Assembly (NCBI GenBank): GCA_036785705.1
Contig: JAWUZG010000970.1
Span: forward strand, 62,001 to 126,000
Source: Acanthornis magna
Lineage: Eukaryota; Chordata; Aves; Passeriformes; Acanthizidae
Direction: 5' to 3'
Length of the DNA stretch: 64,000 nucleotides
The translations under genes and the position numbers were made by a program. The notes beneath the pieces are model-generated. The model did not search any database, had not been told where the DNA came from, and saw only the letters and a program-made list of their open reading frames with translations. Each line of letters opens with the position of its first letter. Position 1 is the stretch's first letter. This document shows, piece after piece, positions 11,542 to 23,774 of this stretch.

Positions 11542-13845
11542 CTACGTGGAGAATACATTCTCCACGCACTCTACCTTCTCCGGGAGCTGCAACTGCACGA
11601 GTTTTGTAAGACTAAAGCTGGAGCAAAGTGTTTCTCTCTCTCTCTCACTCCCTCTCTCTCTGCACATCGTCCCCGTGTGCCGGTGCTGCCAGAACATCGT
11701 AGCAGCGACAAACATCCTTTGGAGATGAGCCTGCATGCTGCTATGCCTGCCGGTGCAGTTTGAATGTGAAATGCAGGGTGCACAGCAGCTCCGCGTTCTC
11801 CGGCACCTCGCTTCGGCTTCTAGCCGCCTAAGACGCACCTTCGCCGGCTAGGCGCTCTTAGCTCGCAAAGCGCGAGAAAGAAGCGGACGGCTCTCTGCGG
11901 TCCGGCACAGATGCGAACAGAAGAGGCTACGTGGAGAATACATTCTCCACGCACGCTACCTTCTCCGGGCGCTGCAGCTGCACGAGTTTTGTAAGACTAA
12001 AGCTGGGGCAAAGTGTTTCTCTCTCTCTCTCGCTCCCTCTCTCTCTGCACGTCGTCCCCGTGTGCCGGTGCTGCCAGAACATCGTAGCAGCGACAAACAT
12101 CCTTTGGAGATGAGCCTGCATGCTGCTATGCCTGCCGGTGCAGTTTGGATGTGAAATGCAGGGTGCACAGCAGCTCCGCGTTCTCCGGCACCTCGCTTCG
12201 GCTTCTAGCCGCCTAAGACGCACCTTCGCCGGCTAGGCGCTCTTAGCTCGCAAAGCGCGAGAGAGAAGCGGACGGCTCTCTGCGGTCTGGCACAGATGCG
12301 AACAGAAGAGGCTACGTGGAGAATACATTCTCCACGCACGCTACCTTCTCCGGGCGCTGCAGCTGCACGAGTTTTGTAAGACTAAAGCTGGGGCAAAGTG
12401 TTTCTCTCTCTCTCTCGCTCCCTCTCTCTCTGCACATTGTCCCCGTGTGCCGGTGCTGCCAGAACATCGTAGCAGCGACAAACATCCTTTGGAGATGAGC
12501 CTGCATGCTGCTATGCCTGCCGGTGCAGTTTGGATGTGAAATGCAGGGTGCACAGCAGCTCCGCGTTCTCCGGCACCTCGCTTCGGCTTCTAGCCGCCTA
12601 AGACGCACCTTCGCCGGCTAGGCGCTCTTAGCTCGCAAAGCGCGAGAAAGAAGCGCACGGCTCTCTGCGGTCCGGCACAGATGCGAACAGAAGAGGCTAC
12701 GTGGAGAATACATTCTCCACGCACGCTACCTTCTCCGGGAGCTGCAACTGCACGAGTTTTGTAAGACTAAAGCTGGAGCAAAGTGTTTCTCTCTCTCTCT
12801 CGCTCCCTCTCTCTCTGCACATTGTCCCCGTGTGCCGGTGCTGCCAGAACATCGTAGCAGCGACAAACATCCTTTGGAGATGAGCCTGCATGCTGCTATG
12901 CCTGCCGGTGCAGTTTGGATGTGAAATGCAGGGTGCACAGCAGCTCCGCGTTCTCCGGCACCTCGCTTCGGCTTCTAGCTGCCTAAGACGCACCTTCGCC
13001 GACTAGGCGCTCTTAGCTCGCAAAGCGCGAGAAAGAAGCGGACGGCTCTCTGCGGTCCGGCACAGATGCGAACAGAAGAGGCTACGTGGAGAATACATTC
13101 TCCACGCACGCTACCTTCTCCGGGAGCTGAACTTGCACGAGTTTTGTAAGTCTAAAGCTGGAGCAAAGTGTTTCTCTCTCGCTCCCTCTCTCTCTGCACA
13201 TTGTCCCCGTGTGCCGGTGCTGCCAGAACATCGTAGCAGCGAGAAACATCCTTTGGAGATGAGCCTGCATGCTGCTATGCCTGCCGGTGCAGTTTGGATG
13301 TGAAATGCAGGGTGCACAGCAGCTCCGCGTTCTCCGGCACCTCGCTTCGGCTTCTAGCCGCCTAAGACGCACCTTTGCCGGCTAGGCGCTCTTAGCTCGC
13401 AAAGCGCAAGAAAGAAGCGGACGGCTCTCTGCGGTCCGGCACAGATGCGAACAGAAGAGGCTACGTGGAGAATACATTCTCCACGCACGCTACCTTCTCC
13501 GGGCGCTGCAGCTGCACGAGTTTTGTAAGACTAAAGCTGGGGCAAAGTGTTTCTCTCTCTCTCTCGCTCCCTCTCTCTCTGCACATTGTCCCCGTGTGCC
13601 GGTGCTGCCAGAACATCGTAGCAGCGACAAACATCCTTTGGAGATGAGCCTGCATGCTGCTATGCGTGCCGGTGCAGTTTGGATGTGAAATGCAGGGTGC
13701 ACAGCAGCTCCGCATTCTCCGGCACCTCGCTTCGGCTTCTAGCCGCCTAAGACGCACCTTCGCCGGCTAGGCGCTCTTAGCTCGCAAAGCGCGAGAAAGA
13801 AGCGCACGGCTCTCTGCGGTCCGGCACAGATGCGAACAGAAGAGG
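11542..13845. repeat. Mosaic block related to the 7-monomer HOR
   Basis: Monomers at 11542, 11927, 12312, 12697 and 13461 (385 bp) and 13082 (379 bp). The first carries ttgaatgtg. 11927-12312 resemble 1955-2340 (gcacgtcgtcc, then gcggtctggca before the next monomer). 12697, 13082 and 13461 match 5781, 6166 and 6545 in order. The block therefore joins pieces of the 7-mer region with a piece typical of the right-hand region. No gene is present. Confidence 0.8.
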
Positions 13846-15752
13846 CTACGTGGAGAATACATTCTCCACGCACGCTACCTTCTCCGGGCGCTGCAGCTGC
13901 ACGAGTTTTGTAAGACTAAAGCTGGAGCAAAGTGTTTCTCTCTCGCTCCCTCTCTCTCTGCACATTGTCCCCGTGTGCCGGTGCTGCCAGAACATCGTAG
14001 CAGCGACAAACATCCTTTGGAGATGAGCCTGCATGCTGCTATGCGTGCTGGTGCAGTTTGGATGTGAAATGCAGGGTGCACAGCAGCTCCGCGTTCTCCG
14101 GCACCTCGCTTCGGCTTCTAGCCGCCTAAGACGCACCTTCGCCGGCTAGGCGCTCTTAGCTCGCAAAGCGCGAGAAAGAAGCGCACGGCTCTCTGCGGTC
14201 CGGCACAGATGCGAACAGAAGAGGCTACGTGGAGAATACATTCTCCACGCACGCTACCTTCTCCGGGCGCTGCAACTGCACGAGTTTTGTAAGACTAAAG
14301 CTGGAGCAAAGTGTTTCTCTCTCTCTCTCGCTCCCTCTCTCTCTGCACATTGTCCCCGTGTGCCGGTGCTGCCAGAACATCGTAGCAGCGACAAACATCC
14401 TTTGGAGATGAGCCTGCATGCTGCTATGCCTGCCGGTGCAGTTTGGATGTGAAATGCAGGGTGCACAGCAGCTCCGCATTCTCCGGCACCTCGCTTCGGC
14501 TTCTAGCCGCCTAAGACGCACCTTTGCCGGCTAGGCGCTCTTAGCTCGCAAAGCGCGAGAAAGAAGCGGACGGCTCTCTGCGGTCCGGCACAGATGCGAA
14601 CAGAAGAGGCTACGTGGAGAATACATTCTCCACGCACGCTACCTTCTCCGGGAGCTGAACTTGCACGAGTTTTGTAAGTCTAAAGCTGGAGCAAAGTGTT
14701 TCTCTCTCGCTCCCTCTCTCTCTGCACATTGTCCCCGTGTGCCAGTGCTGCCAGAACATCGTAGCAGCGACAAACATCCTTTGGAGATGAGCCTGCATGC
14801 TGCTATGCCTGCCGGTGCAGTTTGGATGTGAAATGCAGGGTGCACAGCAGCTCCGCGTTCTCCGGCACCTCGCTTCGGCTTCTAGCCGCCTAAGACGCAC
14901 CTTCGCCGACTAGGCGCTCTTAGCTCGCAAAGCGCGAGAAAGAAGCGGACGGCTCTCTGCGGTCCGGCACAGATGCGAACAGAAGAGGCTACGTGGAGAA
15001 TACATTCTCCACGCAATCTACCTTCTCCTGGAGCTGAACTTGCACGAGTTTTGTAAGTCTAAAGCTGGAGCAAAGTGTTTCTCTCTCGCTCCCTCTCTCT
15101 CTGCACGTCGTCCCCGTATGCCGGTGCTGCCAGAACATCGTAGCAGCGAGCAACATCCTTTGGAGATGAGCCTGCATGCTGCTATGCGTGCCGGTGTAGT
15201 TTGGATGTGAAATGCAGGGTGCACAGCAGCTCCGCGTTCTCCGGCACCTCGCTTCGGCTTCTAGCCGCCTAAGACGCACCTTCGCCGGCTAGGCGCTCTT
15301 AGCTCGCAAAGCGCGAGAAAGAAGCGCACGGCTCTCTGCGGTCCGGCACAGATGCGAACAGAAGAGGCTACGTGGAGAATACATTCTCCACGCACGCTAC
15401 CTTCTCCGGGCGCTGCAGCTGCACGAGTTTTGTAAGACGAAAGCTGGAGCAAAGTGTTTCTCTCTCTCTCTCACTCCCTCTCTCTCTGCACATCGTCCCC
15501 GTGTGCCGGTGCTGCCAGAACATCGTAGCACCGAGAAACATCCTTTGGAGATGAGCCTGCATGCTGCTATGCCTGCCGGTGCAGTTTGGATGTGAAATGC
15601 AGGGTGCACAGCAGCTCCGCGTTCTCCGGCACCTCGCTTCGGCTTCTAGCCGCCTAAGACGCACCTTCGCCGGCTAGGCGCTCTTAGCTCGCAAAGCGCG
15701 AGAAAGAAGCGCACGGCTCTCTGCGGTCCGGCACAGATGCGAACAGAAGAGG
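13846..15752. repeat. 5-monomer module, copy 1 (1907 bp)
   Basis: Monomer starts 13846 (379), 14225 (385), 14610 (379), 14989 (379) and 15368 (385). The three (CT)3 monomers in four give it an unusual length profile. 14610 and 14989 have gagctgaacttgc with gtaagtct; 14989 also has gcaatctacc, ctcctggag, gtatgccgg, cagcgagcaac and ggtgtagttt. 15368 has caccgagaaac. The same order and length profile return at 19599-21505, 5753 bp downstream. Confidence 0.85.
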
Positions 15753-16907
15753 CTACGTGGAGAATACATTCTCCACGCACGCTACCTTCTCCGGGCGCTG
15801 CAGCTGCACGAGTTTTGTAAGACTAAAGCTGGGGCAAAGTGTTTCTCTCTCTCTCTCGCTCCCTCTCTCTCTGCACATTGTCCCCGTGTGCCGGTGCTGC
15901 CAGAACATCGTAGCAGCGACAAACATCCTTTGGAGATGAGCCTGCATGCTGCTATGCCTGCCGGTGCAGTTTGGATGTGAAATGCAGGGTGCACAGCAGC
16001 TCCGCGTTCTCCGGCACCTCGCTTCGGCTTCTAGCCGCCTAAGACGCACCTTCGCCGGCTAGGCGCTCATAGCTCGCAAAGCGCGAGAAAGAAGCACACG
16101 GCTCTCTGCGGTCCGGCACAGATGCGAACAGAAGAGGCTACGTGGAGAATACATTCTCCACGCACTCTACCTTCTCCGGGAGCTGCAACTGCACGAGTTT
16201 TGTAAGACTAAAGCTGGAGCAAAGTGTTTCTCTCTCTCTCTCACTCCCTCTCTCTCTGCACATCGTCCCCGTGTGCCGGTGCTGCCAGAACATCGTAGCA
16301 GCGACAAACATCCTTTGGAGATGAGCCTGCATGCTGCTATGCCTGCCGGTGCAGTTTGAATGTGAAATGCAGGGTGCACAGCAGCTCCGCGTTCTCCGGC
16401 ACCTCGCTTCGGCTTCTAGCCGCCTAAGACGCACCTTCGCCGGCTAGGCGCTCTTAGCTCGCAAAGCGCGAGAAAGAAGCGCACGGCTCTCTGCGGTCCG
16501 GCACAGATGCGAACAGAAGAGGCTACGTGGAGAATACATTCTCCACGCACGCTACCTTCTCCGGGCGCTGCAGCTGCACGAGTTTTGTAAGACGAAAGCT
16601 GGAGCAAAGTGTTTCTCTCTCTCTCTCGCTCCCTCTCTCTCTGCACATTGTCCCTGTGTGCCGGTGCTGCCAGAACATCGTAGCAGCGACAAACATCCTT
16701 TGGAGATGAGCCTGCATGCTGCTATGCCTGCCGGTGCAGTTTGGATGTGAAATGCAGGGTGCACAGCAGCTCCGCATTCTCCGGCACCTCGCTTCGGCTT
16801 CTAGCTGCCTAAGACGCACCTTCGCCGAGTAGGCGCTCTTAGCTCGCAAAGCGCGAGAAAGAAGCGGACGGCTCTCTGCGGTCCGGCACAGATGCGAACA
16901 GAAGAGG
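15753..16907. repeat. Three monomers leading into the dispersed 5-mer HOR
   Basis: Monomers at 15753, 16138 and 16523, all 385 bp. The pair 15753-16138 (gctcatagc/gaagcacacgg ending, then actctacc with ttgaatgtg) is a two-monomer module also seen at 11157-11542 and 18444-18829, with close relatives at 46838-47223, 49912-50297, 53755-54140, 56829-57214 and 62200-62585. The 16523 monomer has ccgagtagg where others have ccggctagg, also seen near 46757; it removes a minus-strand stop and lengthens a chance frame. Confidence 0.82.
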
Positions 16908-18828
16908 CTACGTGGAGAATACATTCTCCACGCACTCTACCTTCTCCGGGAGCAGCAACTGCACGAGTTTTGTAAGACTAAAGCTGGAGCAAAGTGTTTC
17001 TCTCTCTCGCTCCCTCTCTCTCTGCACATCGTCCCCGTGTGCCGGTGCTGCCAGAACATCGTAGCAGCGACAAACATCCTTTGGAGATGAGCCTGCATGC
17101 TGCTATGCGTGCCGGTGCAGTTTGGATGTGAAATGCAGGGTGCACAGCAGCTCCGCGTTCTCCGGCACCTCGCTTCGGCTTCTAGCCGCCTAAGACGCAC
17201 CTTCGCCGGCTAGGCGCTCTTAGCTCGCAAAGCGCGAGAAAGAAGCGCACGGCTCTCTGCGGTCCGGCACAGATGCGAACAGAAGAGGCTACGTGGAGAA
17301 TACATTCTCCACGCACTCTACCTTCTCCGGGAGCTGCAACTGCACGAGTTTTGTAAGACTAAAGCTGGGGCAAAGTGTTTCTCTCTCTCTCTCGCTCCCT
17401 CTCTCTCTGCACATTGTCCCCGTGTGCCGGTGCTGCCAGAACATCGTAGCAGCGACAAACATCCTTTGGAGATGAGCCTGCATGCTGCTATGCCTGCCGG
17501 TGCAGTTTGGATGTGAAATGCAGGGTGCACAGCAGCTCCGCGTTCTCCGGCACCTCGCTTCGGCTTCTAGCCGCCTAAGACGCACCTTCGCCGGCTAGGC
17601 GCTCTTAGCTCGCAAAGCGCGAGAAAGAAGCGGACGGCTCTCTGCGGTCCGGCACAGATGCGAACAGAAGAGGCTACGTGGAGAATACATTCTCCACGCA
17701 CTCTACCTTCTCCGGGCGCTGCAGCTGCACGAGTTTTGTAAGACTAAAGCTGGGGCAAAGTGTTTCTCTCTCTCTCTCGCTCCCTCTCTCTCTGCACATT
17801 GTCCCCGTGTGCCGGTGCTGCCAGAACATCGTAGCAGCGACAAACATCCTTTGGAGATGAGCCTGCATGCTGCTATGCCTGCCGGTGCAGTTTGGATGTG
17901 AAATGCAGGGTGCACAGCAGCTCCGCGTTCTCCGGCACCTCGCTTCGGCTTCTAGCCGCCTAAGACGCACCTTCGCCGGCTAGGCGCTCTTAGCTCGCAA
18001 AGCGCGAGAAAGAAGCGCACGGCTCTCTGCGGTCCGGAACAGATGCGAACAGAAGAGGCTACGTGGAGAATACATTCTCCACGCACGCTACATTCTCCGG
18101 GCGCTGCAACTGCACGAGTTTTGTAAGACGAAAGCTGGAGCAAAGTGTTTCTCTCGCTCTCTCGCTCCCTCTCTCTCTGCACGTCGTCCCCGTGTGCCGG
18201 TGCTGCCAGAACATCGTAGCAGCGACAAACATCCTTTGGAGATGAGCCTGCATGCTGCTATGCCTGCCGGTGCAGTTTGGATGTGAAATGCAGGGTGCAC
18301 AGCAGCTCCGCGTTCTCCGGCACCTCGCTTCGGCTTCTAGCCGCCTAAGACGCACCTTCGCCGGCTAGGCGCTCTTAGCTCGCAAAGCGCGAGAAAGAAG
18401 CGCACGGCTCTCTGCGGTCCGGCACAGATGCGAACAGAAGAGGCTACGTGGAGAATACATTCTCCACGCACGCTACCTTCTCCGGGCGCTGCAGCTGCAC
18501 GAGTTTTGTAAGACTAAAGCTGGGGCAAAGTGTTTCTCTCTCTCTCTCGCTCCCTCTCTCTCTGCACATTGTCCCCGTGTGCCGGTGCTGCCAGAACATC
18601 GTAGCAGCGACAAACATCCTTTGGAGATGAGCCTGCATGCTGCTATGCGTGCCGGTGCAGTTTGGATGTGAAATGCAGGGTGCACAGCAGCTCCGCGTTC
18701 TCCGGCACCTCGCTTCGGCTTCTAGCCGCCTAAGACGCACCTTCGCCGGCTAGGCGCTCATAGCTCGCAAAGCGCGAGAAAGAAGCACACGGCTCTCTGC
18801 GGTCCGGCACAGATGCGAACAGAAGAGG
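16908..18828. repeat. 5-monomer HOR, dispersed copy 3 (1921 bp)
   Basis: Monomer starts 16908 (381 bp), 17289, 17674, 18059 and 18444. It shares all private marks of the units at 7700 and 9621, including gtccggaac before the fourth monomer and the tttctctcgctctctc tract. It has gagcagcaac (16954) like the 7700 copy, not the 9621 copy. Differences seen from the 7700 copy are catcgtcc (17030), gcggacgg (17633) and atgcgtgcc (18649). It lies 5.4 kb from the tandem pair, with other subtypes between. Confidence 0.92.
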
Positions 18829-19598
18829 CTACGTGGAGAATACATTCTCCACGCACTCTACCTTCTCCGGGAGCTGCAACTGCACGAGTTTTGTAAGACT
18901 AAAGCTGGAGCAAAGTGTTTCTCTCTCTCTCTCACTCCCTCTCTCTCTGCACATCGTCCCCGTGTGCCGGTGCTGCCAGAACATCGTAGCAGCGACAAAC
19001 ATCCTTTGGAGATGAGCCTGCATGCTGCTATGCCTGCCGGTGCAGTTTGAATGTGAAATGCAGGGTGCACAGCAGCTCCGCGTTCTCCGGCACCTCGCTT
19101 CGGCTTCTAGCCGCCTAAGACGCACCTTCGCCGGCTAGGCGCTCTTAGCTCGCAAAGCGCGAGAAAGAAGCGCACGGCTCTCTGCGGTCCGGCACAGATG
19201 CGAACAGAAGAGGCTACGTGGAGAATACATTCTCCACGCACGCTACCTTCTCCGGGCGCTGCAGCTGCACGAGTTTTGTAAGACGAAAGCTGGAGCAAAG
19301 TGTTTCTCTCTCTCTCTCACTCCCTCTCTCTCTGCACATCGTCCCCGTGTGCCGGTGCTGCCAGAACATCGTAGCACCGAGAAACATCCTTTGGAGATGA
19401 GCCTGCATGCTGCTATGCCTGCCGGTGCAGTTTGGATGTGAAATGCAGGGTGCACAGCAGCTCCGCGTTCTCCGGCACCTCACTTCGGCTTCTAGCCGCC
19501 TAAGACGCACCTTAGCCGGCTAGGCGCTCTTAGCTCGCAAAGCGCGATAAAGAAGCGGACGGCTCTCTGCGGTCCGGCACAGATGCGAACAGAAGAGG
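18829..19598. repeat. Two linking monomers
   Basis: Monomers at 18829 (actctacc, cactccc, catcgtcc, ttgaatgtg) and 19214 (acgaaag, caccgagaaac), both 385 bp. The second ends with cacttcgg, cttagccgg and gcgcgataaag; the last mark is private to this copy. Confidence 0.85.
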
Positions 19599-21505
19599 CT
19601 ACGTGGAGAATACATTCTCCACGCACGCTACCTTCTCCGGGCGCTGCAGCTGCACGAGATTTGTAAGACTAAAGCTGGAGCAAAGTGTTTCTCTCTCGCT
19701 CCCTCTCTCTCTGCACATTGTCCCCGTGTGCCGGTGCTGCCAGAACATCGTAGCAGCGACAAACATCCTTTGGAGATGAGCCTGCATGCTGCTATGCCTG
19801 CCGGTGCAGTTTGGATGTGAAATGCAGGGTGCACAGCAGCTCCGCGTTCTCCGGCACCTCGCTTCGGCTTCTAGCCGCCTAAGACGCACCTTCGCCGGCT
19901 AGGCGCTCTTAGCTCGCAAAGCGCGAGAAAGAAGCGCACGGCTCTCTGCGGTCCGGCACAGATGCGAACAGAAGAGGCTACGTGGAGAATACATTCTCCA
20001 CGCACGCTACCTTCTCCGGGAGCTGCAACTGCACGAGTTTTGTAAGACTAAAGCTGGAGCAAAGTGTTTCTCTCTCTCTCTCGCTCCCTCTCTCTCTGCA
20101 CATTGTCCCCGTGTGCCGGTGCTGCCAGAACATCGTAGCAGCGACAAACATCCTTTGGAGATGAGCCTGCATGCTGCTATGCCTGCCGGTGCAGTTTGGA
20201 TGTGAAATGCAGGGTGCACAGCAGCTCCGCATTCTCCGGCACCTCGCTTCGGCTTCTAGCTGCCTAAGACGCACCTTCGCCGACAAGGCGCTCTTAGCTC
20301 ACAAAGCGCGAGAAAGAAGCGGACGGCTCTCTGCGGTCCGGCACAGATGCGAACAGAAGAGGCTACGTGGAGAATACATTCTCCACGCACGCTACCTTCT
20401 CCGGGAGCTGAACTTGCACGAGTTTTGTAAGTCTAAAGCTGGAGCAAAGTGTTTCTCTCTCGCTCCCTCTCTCTCTGCACATTGTCCCCGTGTGCCGGTT
20501 CTGCCAGAACATCGTAGCAGCGACAAACATCCTTTGGAGATGAGCCTGCATGCTGCTATGCCTGCCGGTGCAGTTTGGATGTGAAATGCAGGGTGCACAG
20601 CAGCTCCGCGTTCTCCGGCACCTCGCTTCGGCTTCTAGCCGCCTAAGACGCACCTTCGCCGACTAGGCGCTCTTAGCTCGCAAAGAGCGAGAAAGAAGCG
20701 GACGGCTCTCTGCGGTCCGGCACAGATGCGAACAGAAGAGGCTACGTGGAGAATACATTCTCCACGCAATCTACCTTCTCCTGGAGCTGAACTTGCACGA
20801 GTTTTGTAAGTCTAAAGCTGGAGCAAAGTGTTTCTCTCTCGCTCCCTCTCTCTCTGCACGTCGTCCCCGTATGCCGGTGCTGCCAGAACATCGTAGCAGC
20901 GAGCAACATCCTTTGGAGATGAGCCTGCATGCTGCTATGCGTGCCGGTGTAGTTTGGATGTGAAATGCAGGGTGCACAGCAGCTCCGCGTTCTCCGGCAC
21001 CTCGCTTCGGCTTCTAGCCGCCTAAGACGCACCTTCGCCGGCTAGGCGCTCTTAGCTCGCAAAGCGCGAGAAAGAAGCGGACGGCTCTCTGCGGTCCGGC
21101 ACAGATGCGAACAGAAGAGGCTACGTGGAGAATACATTCTCCACGCACGCTACCTTCTCCGGGCGCTGCAGCTGCACGAGTTTTGTAAGACGAAAGCTGG
21201 AGCAAAGTGTTTCTCTCTCTCTCTCACTCCCTCTCTCTCTGCACATCGTCCCCGTGTGCCGGTGCTGCCAGAACATCGTAGCACCGAGAAACATCCTTTG
21301 GAGATGAGCCTGCATGCTGCTATGCCTGCCGGTGCAGTTTGGATGTGAAATGCAGGGTGCACAGCAGCTCCGCGTTCTCCGGCACCTCGCTTCGGCTTCT
21401 AGCCGCCTAAGACGCACCTTCGCCGGCTAGGCGCTCTTAGCTCGCAAAGCGCGAGAAAGAAGCGCACGGCTCTCTGCGGTCCGGCACAGATGCGAACAGA
21501 AGAGG
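19599..21505. repeat. 5-monomer module, copy 2 (1907 bp)
   Basis: Monomer starts 19599 (379), 19978 (385), 20363 (379), 20742 (379) and 21121 (385), the same order and lengths as 13846-15752. The 20742 monomer shares all the marks of 14989. Private changes here include cgagatttg in 19599, cgccgacaagg near 20281 and aaagagcgag near 20685. The cgccgacaagg change turns a TAG into AAG and opens a 137-residue chance frame (20171-20584) across two monomers; it is not evidence for a gene. Confidence 0.86.
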
Positions 21506-23424
21506 CTACGTGGAGAATACATTCTCCACGCACTCTACCTTCTCCGGGCGCTGCAGCTGCACGAGTTTTGTAAGACGAAAGCTGGAGCAAAGTGTTTCTC
21601 TCTCTCTCTCACTCCCTCTCTCTCTGCACATCGTCCCCGTGTGCCGGTGCTGCCAGAACATCGTAGCAGCGACAAACATCCTTTGGAGATGAGCCTGCAT
21701 GCTGCTATGCCTGCCGGTGCAGTTTGAATGTGAAATGCAGGGTGCACAGCAGCTCCGCGTTCTCCGGCACCTCGCTTCGGCTTCTAGCCGCCTAAGACGC
21801 ACCTTCGCCGGCTAGGCGCTCTTAGCTCGCAAAGCACGAGAAAGAAGCGCACGGCTCTCTGCGGTCCGGCACAGATGCGAACAGAAGAGGCTACGTGGAG
21901 AATACATTCTCCACGCACTCTACCTTCTCCGGGAGCAGCAACTGCACGAGTTTTGTAAGACTAAAGCTGGAGCAAAGTGTTTCTCTCTCTCTCTCGCTCC
22001 CTCTCTCTCTGCACATTGTCCCCGTGTGCCGGTGCTGCCAGAACATCGTAGCAGCGACAAACATCCTTTGGAGATGAGCCTGCATGCTGCTATGCCTGCC
22101 GGTGCAGTTTGGATGTGAAATGCAGGGTGCACAGCAGCTCCGCGTTCTCCGGCACCTCGCTTCGGCTTCTAGCCGCCTAAGACGCACCTTCGCCGGCTAG
22201 GCGCTCTTAGCTCGCAAAGCGCGAGAAAGAAGCGCACGGCTCTCTGCGGTCCGGCACAGATGCGAACAGAAGAGGCTACGTGGAGAATACATTCTCCACG
22301 CACGCTACCTTCTCCGGGCGCTGCAGCTGCACGAGTTTTGTAAGACTAAAGCTGGGGCAAAGTGTTTCTCTCTCTCTCTCGCTCCCTCTCTCTCTGCACA
22401 TTGTCCCCGTGTGCCGGTGCTGCCAGAACATCGTAGCAGCGACAAACATCCTTTGGAGATGAGCCTGCATGCTGCTATGCCTGCCGGTGCAGTTTGGATG
22501 TGAAATGCAGGGTGCACAGCAGCTCCGCGTTCTCCGGCACCTCGCTTCGGCTTCTAGCCGCCTAAGACGCACCTTCGCCGGCTAGGCGCTCTTAGCTCGC
22601 AAAGCGCGAGAAAGAAGCGCACGGCTCTCTGCGGTCCGGCACAGATGCGAACAGAAGAGGCTACGTGGAGAATACATTCTCCACGCACTCTACCTTCTCC
22701 GGGCGCTGCAACTGCACGAGTTTTGTAAGACTAAAGCTGGAGCAAAGTGTTTCTCTCTCTCTCTCACTCCCTCTCTCTCTGCACATCGTCCCCGTGTGCC
22801 GGTGCTGCCAGAACATCGTAGCAGCGACAAACATCCTTTGGAGATGAGCCTGCATGCTGCTATGCGTGCCGGTGCAGTTTGGATGTGAAATGCAGGGTGC
22901 ACAGCAGCTCCGCGTTCTCCGGCACCTCGCTTCGGCTTCTAGCCGCCTAAGACGCACCTTCGCCGGCTAGGCGCTCATAGCTCGCAAAGCGCGAGAAAGA
23001 AGCGGACGGCTCTCTGCGGTCCGGCACAGATGCGAACAGAAGAGGCTACGTGGAGAATACATTCTCCACGCAATCTACCTTCTCCTGGAGCTGAACTTGC
23101 ACGAGTTTTGTAAGTCTAAAACTGGAGCAAAGTGTTTCTCTCTCGCTCCCTCTCTCTCTGCACGTCGTCCCCGTATGCCGGTGCTGCCAGAACATCGTAG
23201 CAGCGAGCAACATCCTTTGGAGATGAGCCTGCATGCTGCTATGCGTGCCGGTGTAGTTTGGATGTGAAATGCAGGGTGCACAGCAGCTCCGCGTTCTCCG
23301 GCACCTCGCTTCGGCTTCTAGCCGCCTAAGACGCACCTTCGCCGGCTAGGCGCTCTTAGCTCGCAAAGCGCGAGAAAGAAGCGCACGGCTCTCTGCGGTC
23401 CGGCACAGATGCGAACAGAAGAGG
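21506..23424. repeat. Mosaic block before the indel-rich segment
   Basis: Monomers at 21506, 21891, 22276 and 22661 (385 bp) and 23046 (379 bp). 21506 ends in aaagcacgag and is followed by a gagcagcaac monomer, as at 7315-7700, but here that monomer has (CT)6 instead of (CT)4. 23046 is a third copy of the gcaatctacc/cagcgagcaac subtype (compare 14989 and 20742), again followed by a caccgagaaac monomer. No gene is present. Confidence 0.82.
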
Positions 23425-23774
23425 CTACGTGGAGAATACATTCTCCACGCACGCTACCTTCTCCGGGCGCTGCAGCTGCACGAGTTTTGTAAGACGAAAG
23501 CTGGAGCAAAGTGTTTCTCTCGTGTGCCGGTGCTGCCAGAACATCGTAGCACCGAGAAACATCCTTTGGAGATGAGCCTGCATGCTGCTATGCGTGCCGG
23601 TGCAGTTTGGATGTGAAATGCAGGGGTGCACAGCAGCTCCGCGTTCTCCGGCACCTCACTTCGGCTTCCAGCCGCCTAAGACGCACCTTCGCCGGCTAGG
23701 CGCTCTTAGCTCGCAAAGCGCGAGAAAGAAGCGCACGGCTCTCTGCGGTCCGGCACAGATGCGAACAGAAGAGG
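23425..23774. repeat. Truncated monomer, 36-bp deletion in the pyrimidine tract
   Basis: Against its caccgagaaac relatives this monomer jumps from gtgtttctct directly to cgtgtgccgg near 23520, losing 36 bp: most of the CT tract and the following gcacatcgtcccc stretch. An extra g in aggggtg brings the length to 350 bp. It is the only monomer in the window with an internal loss of this size, and it sits at the left edge of the indel-rich segment. Confidence 0.9.

Noticed and set aside
20171..20584. 137-codon plus-strand frame starting with ATG
   Set aside because: It exists only because one monomer has cgccgacaagg instead of a form with TAG, letting the frame run into the next monomer. Single occurrence, no domain.
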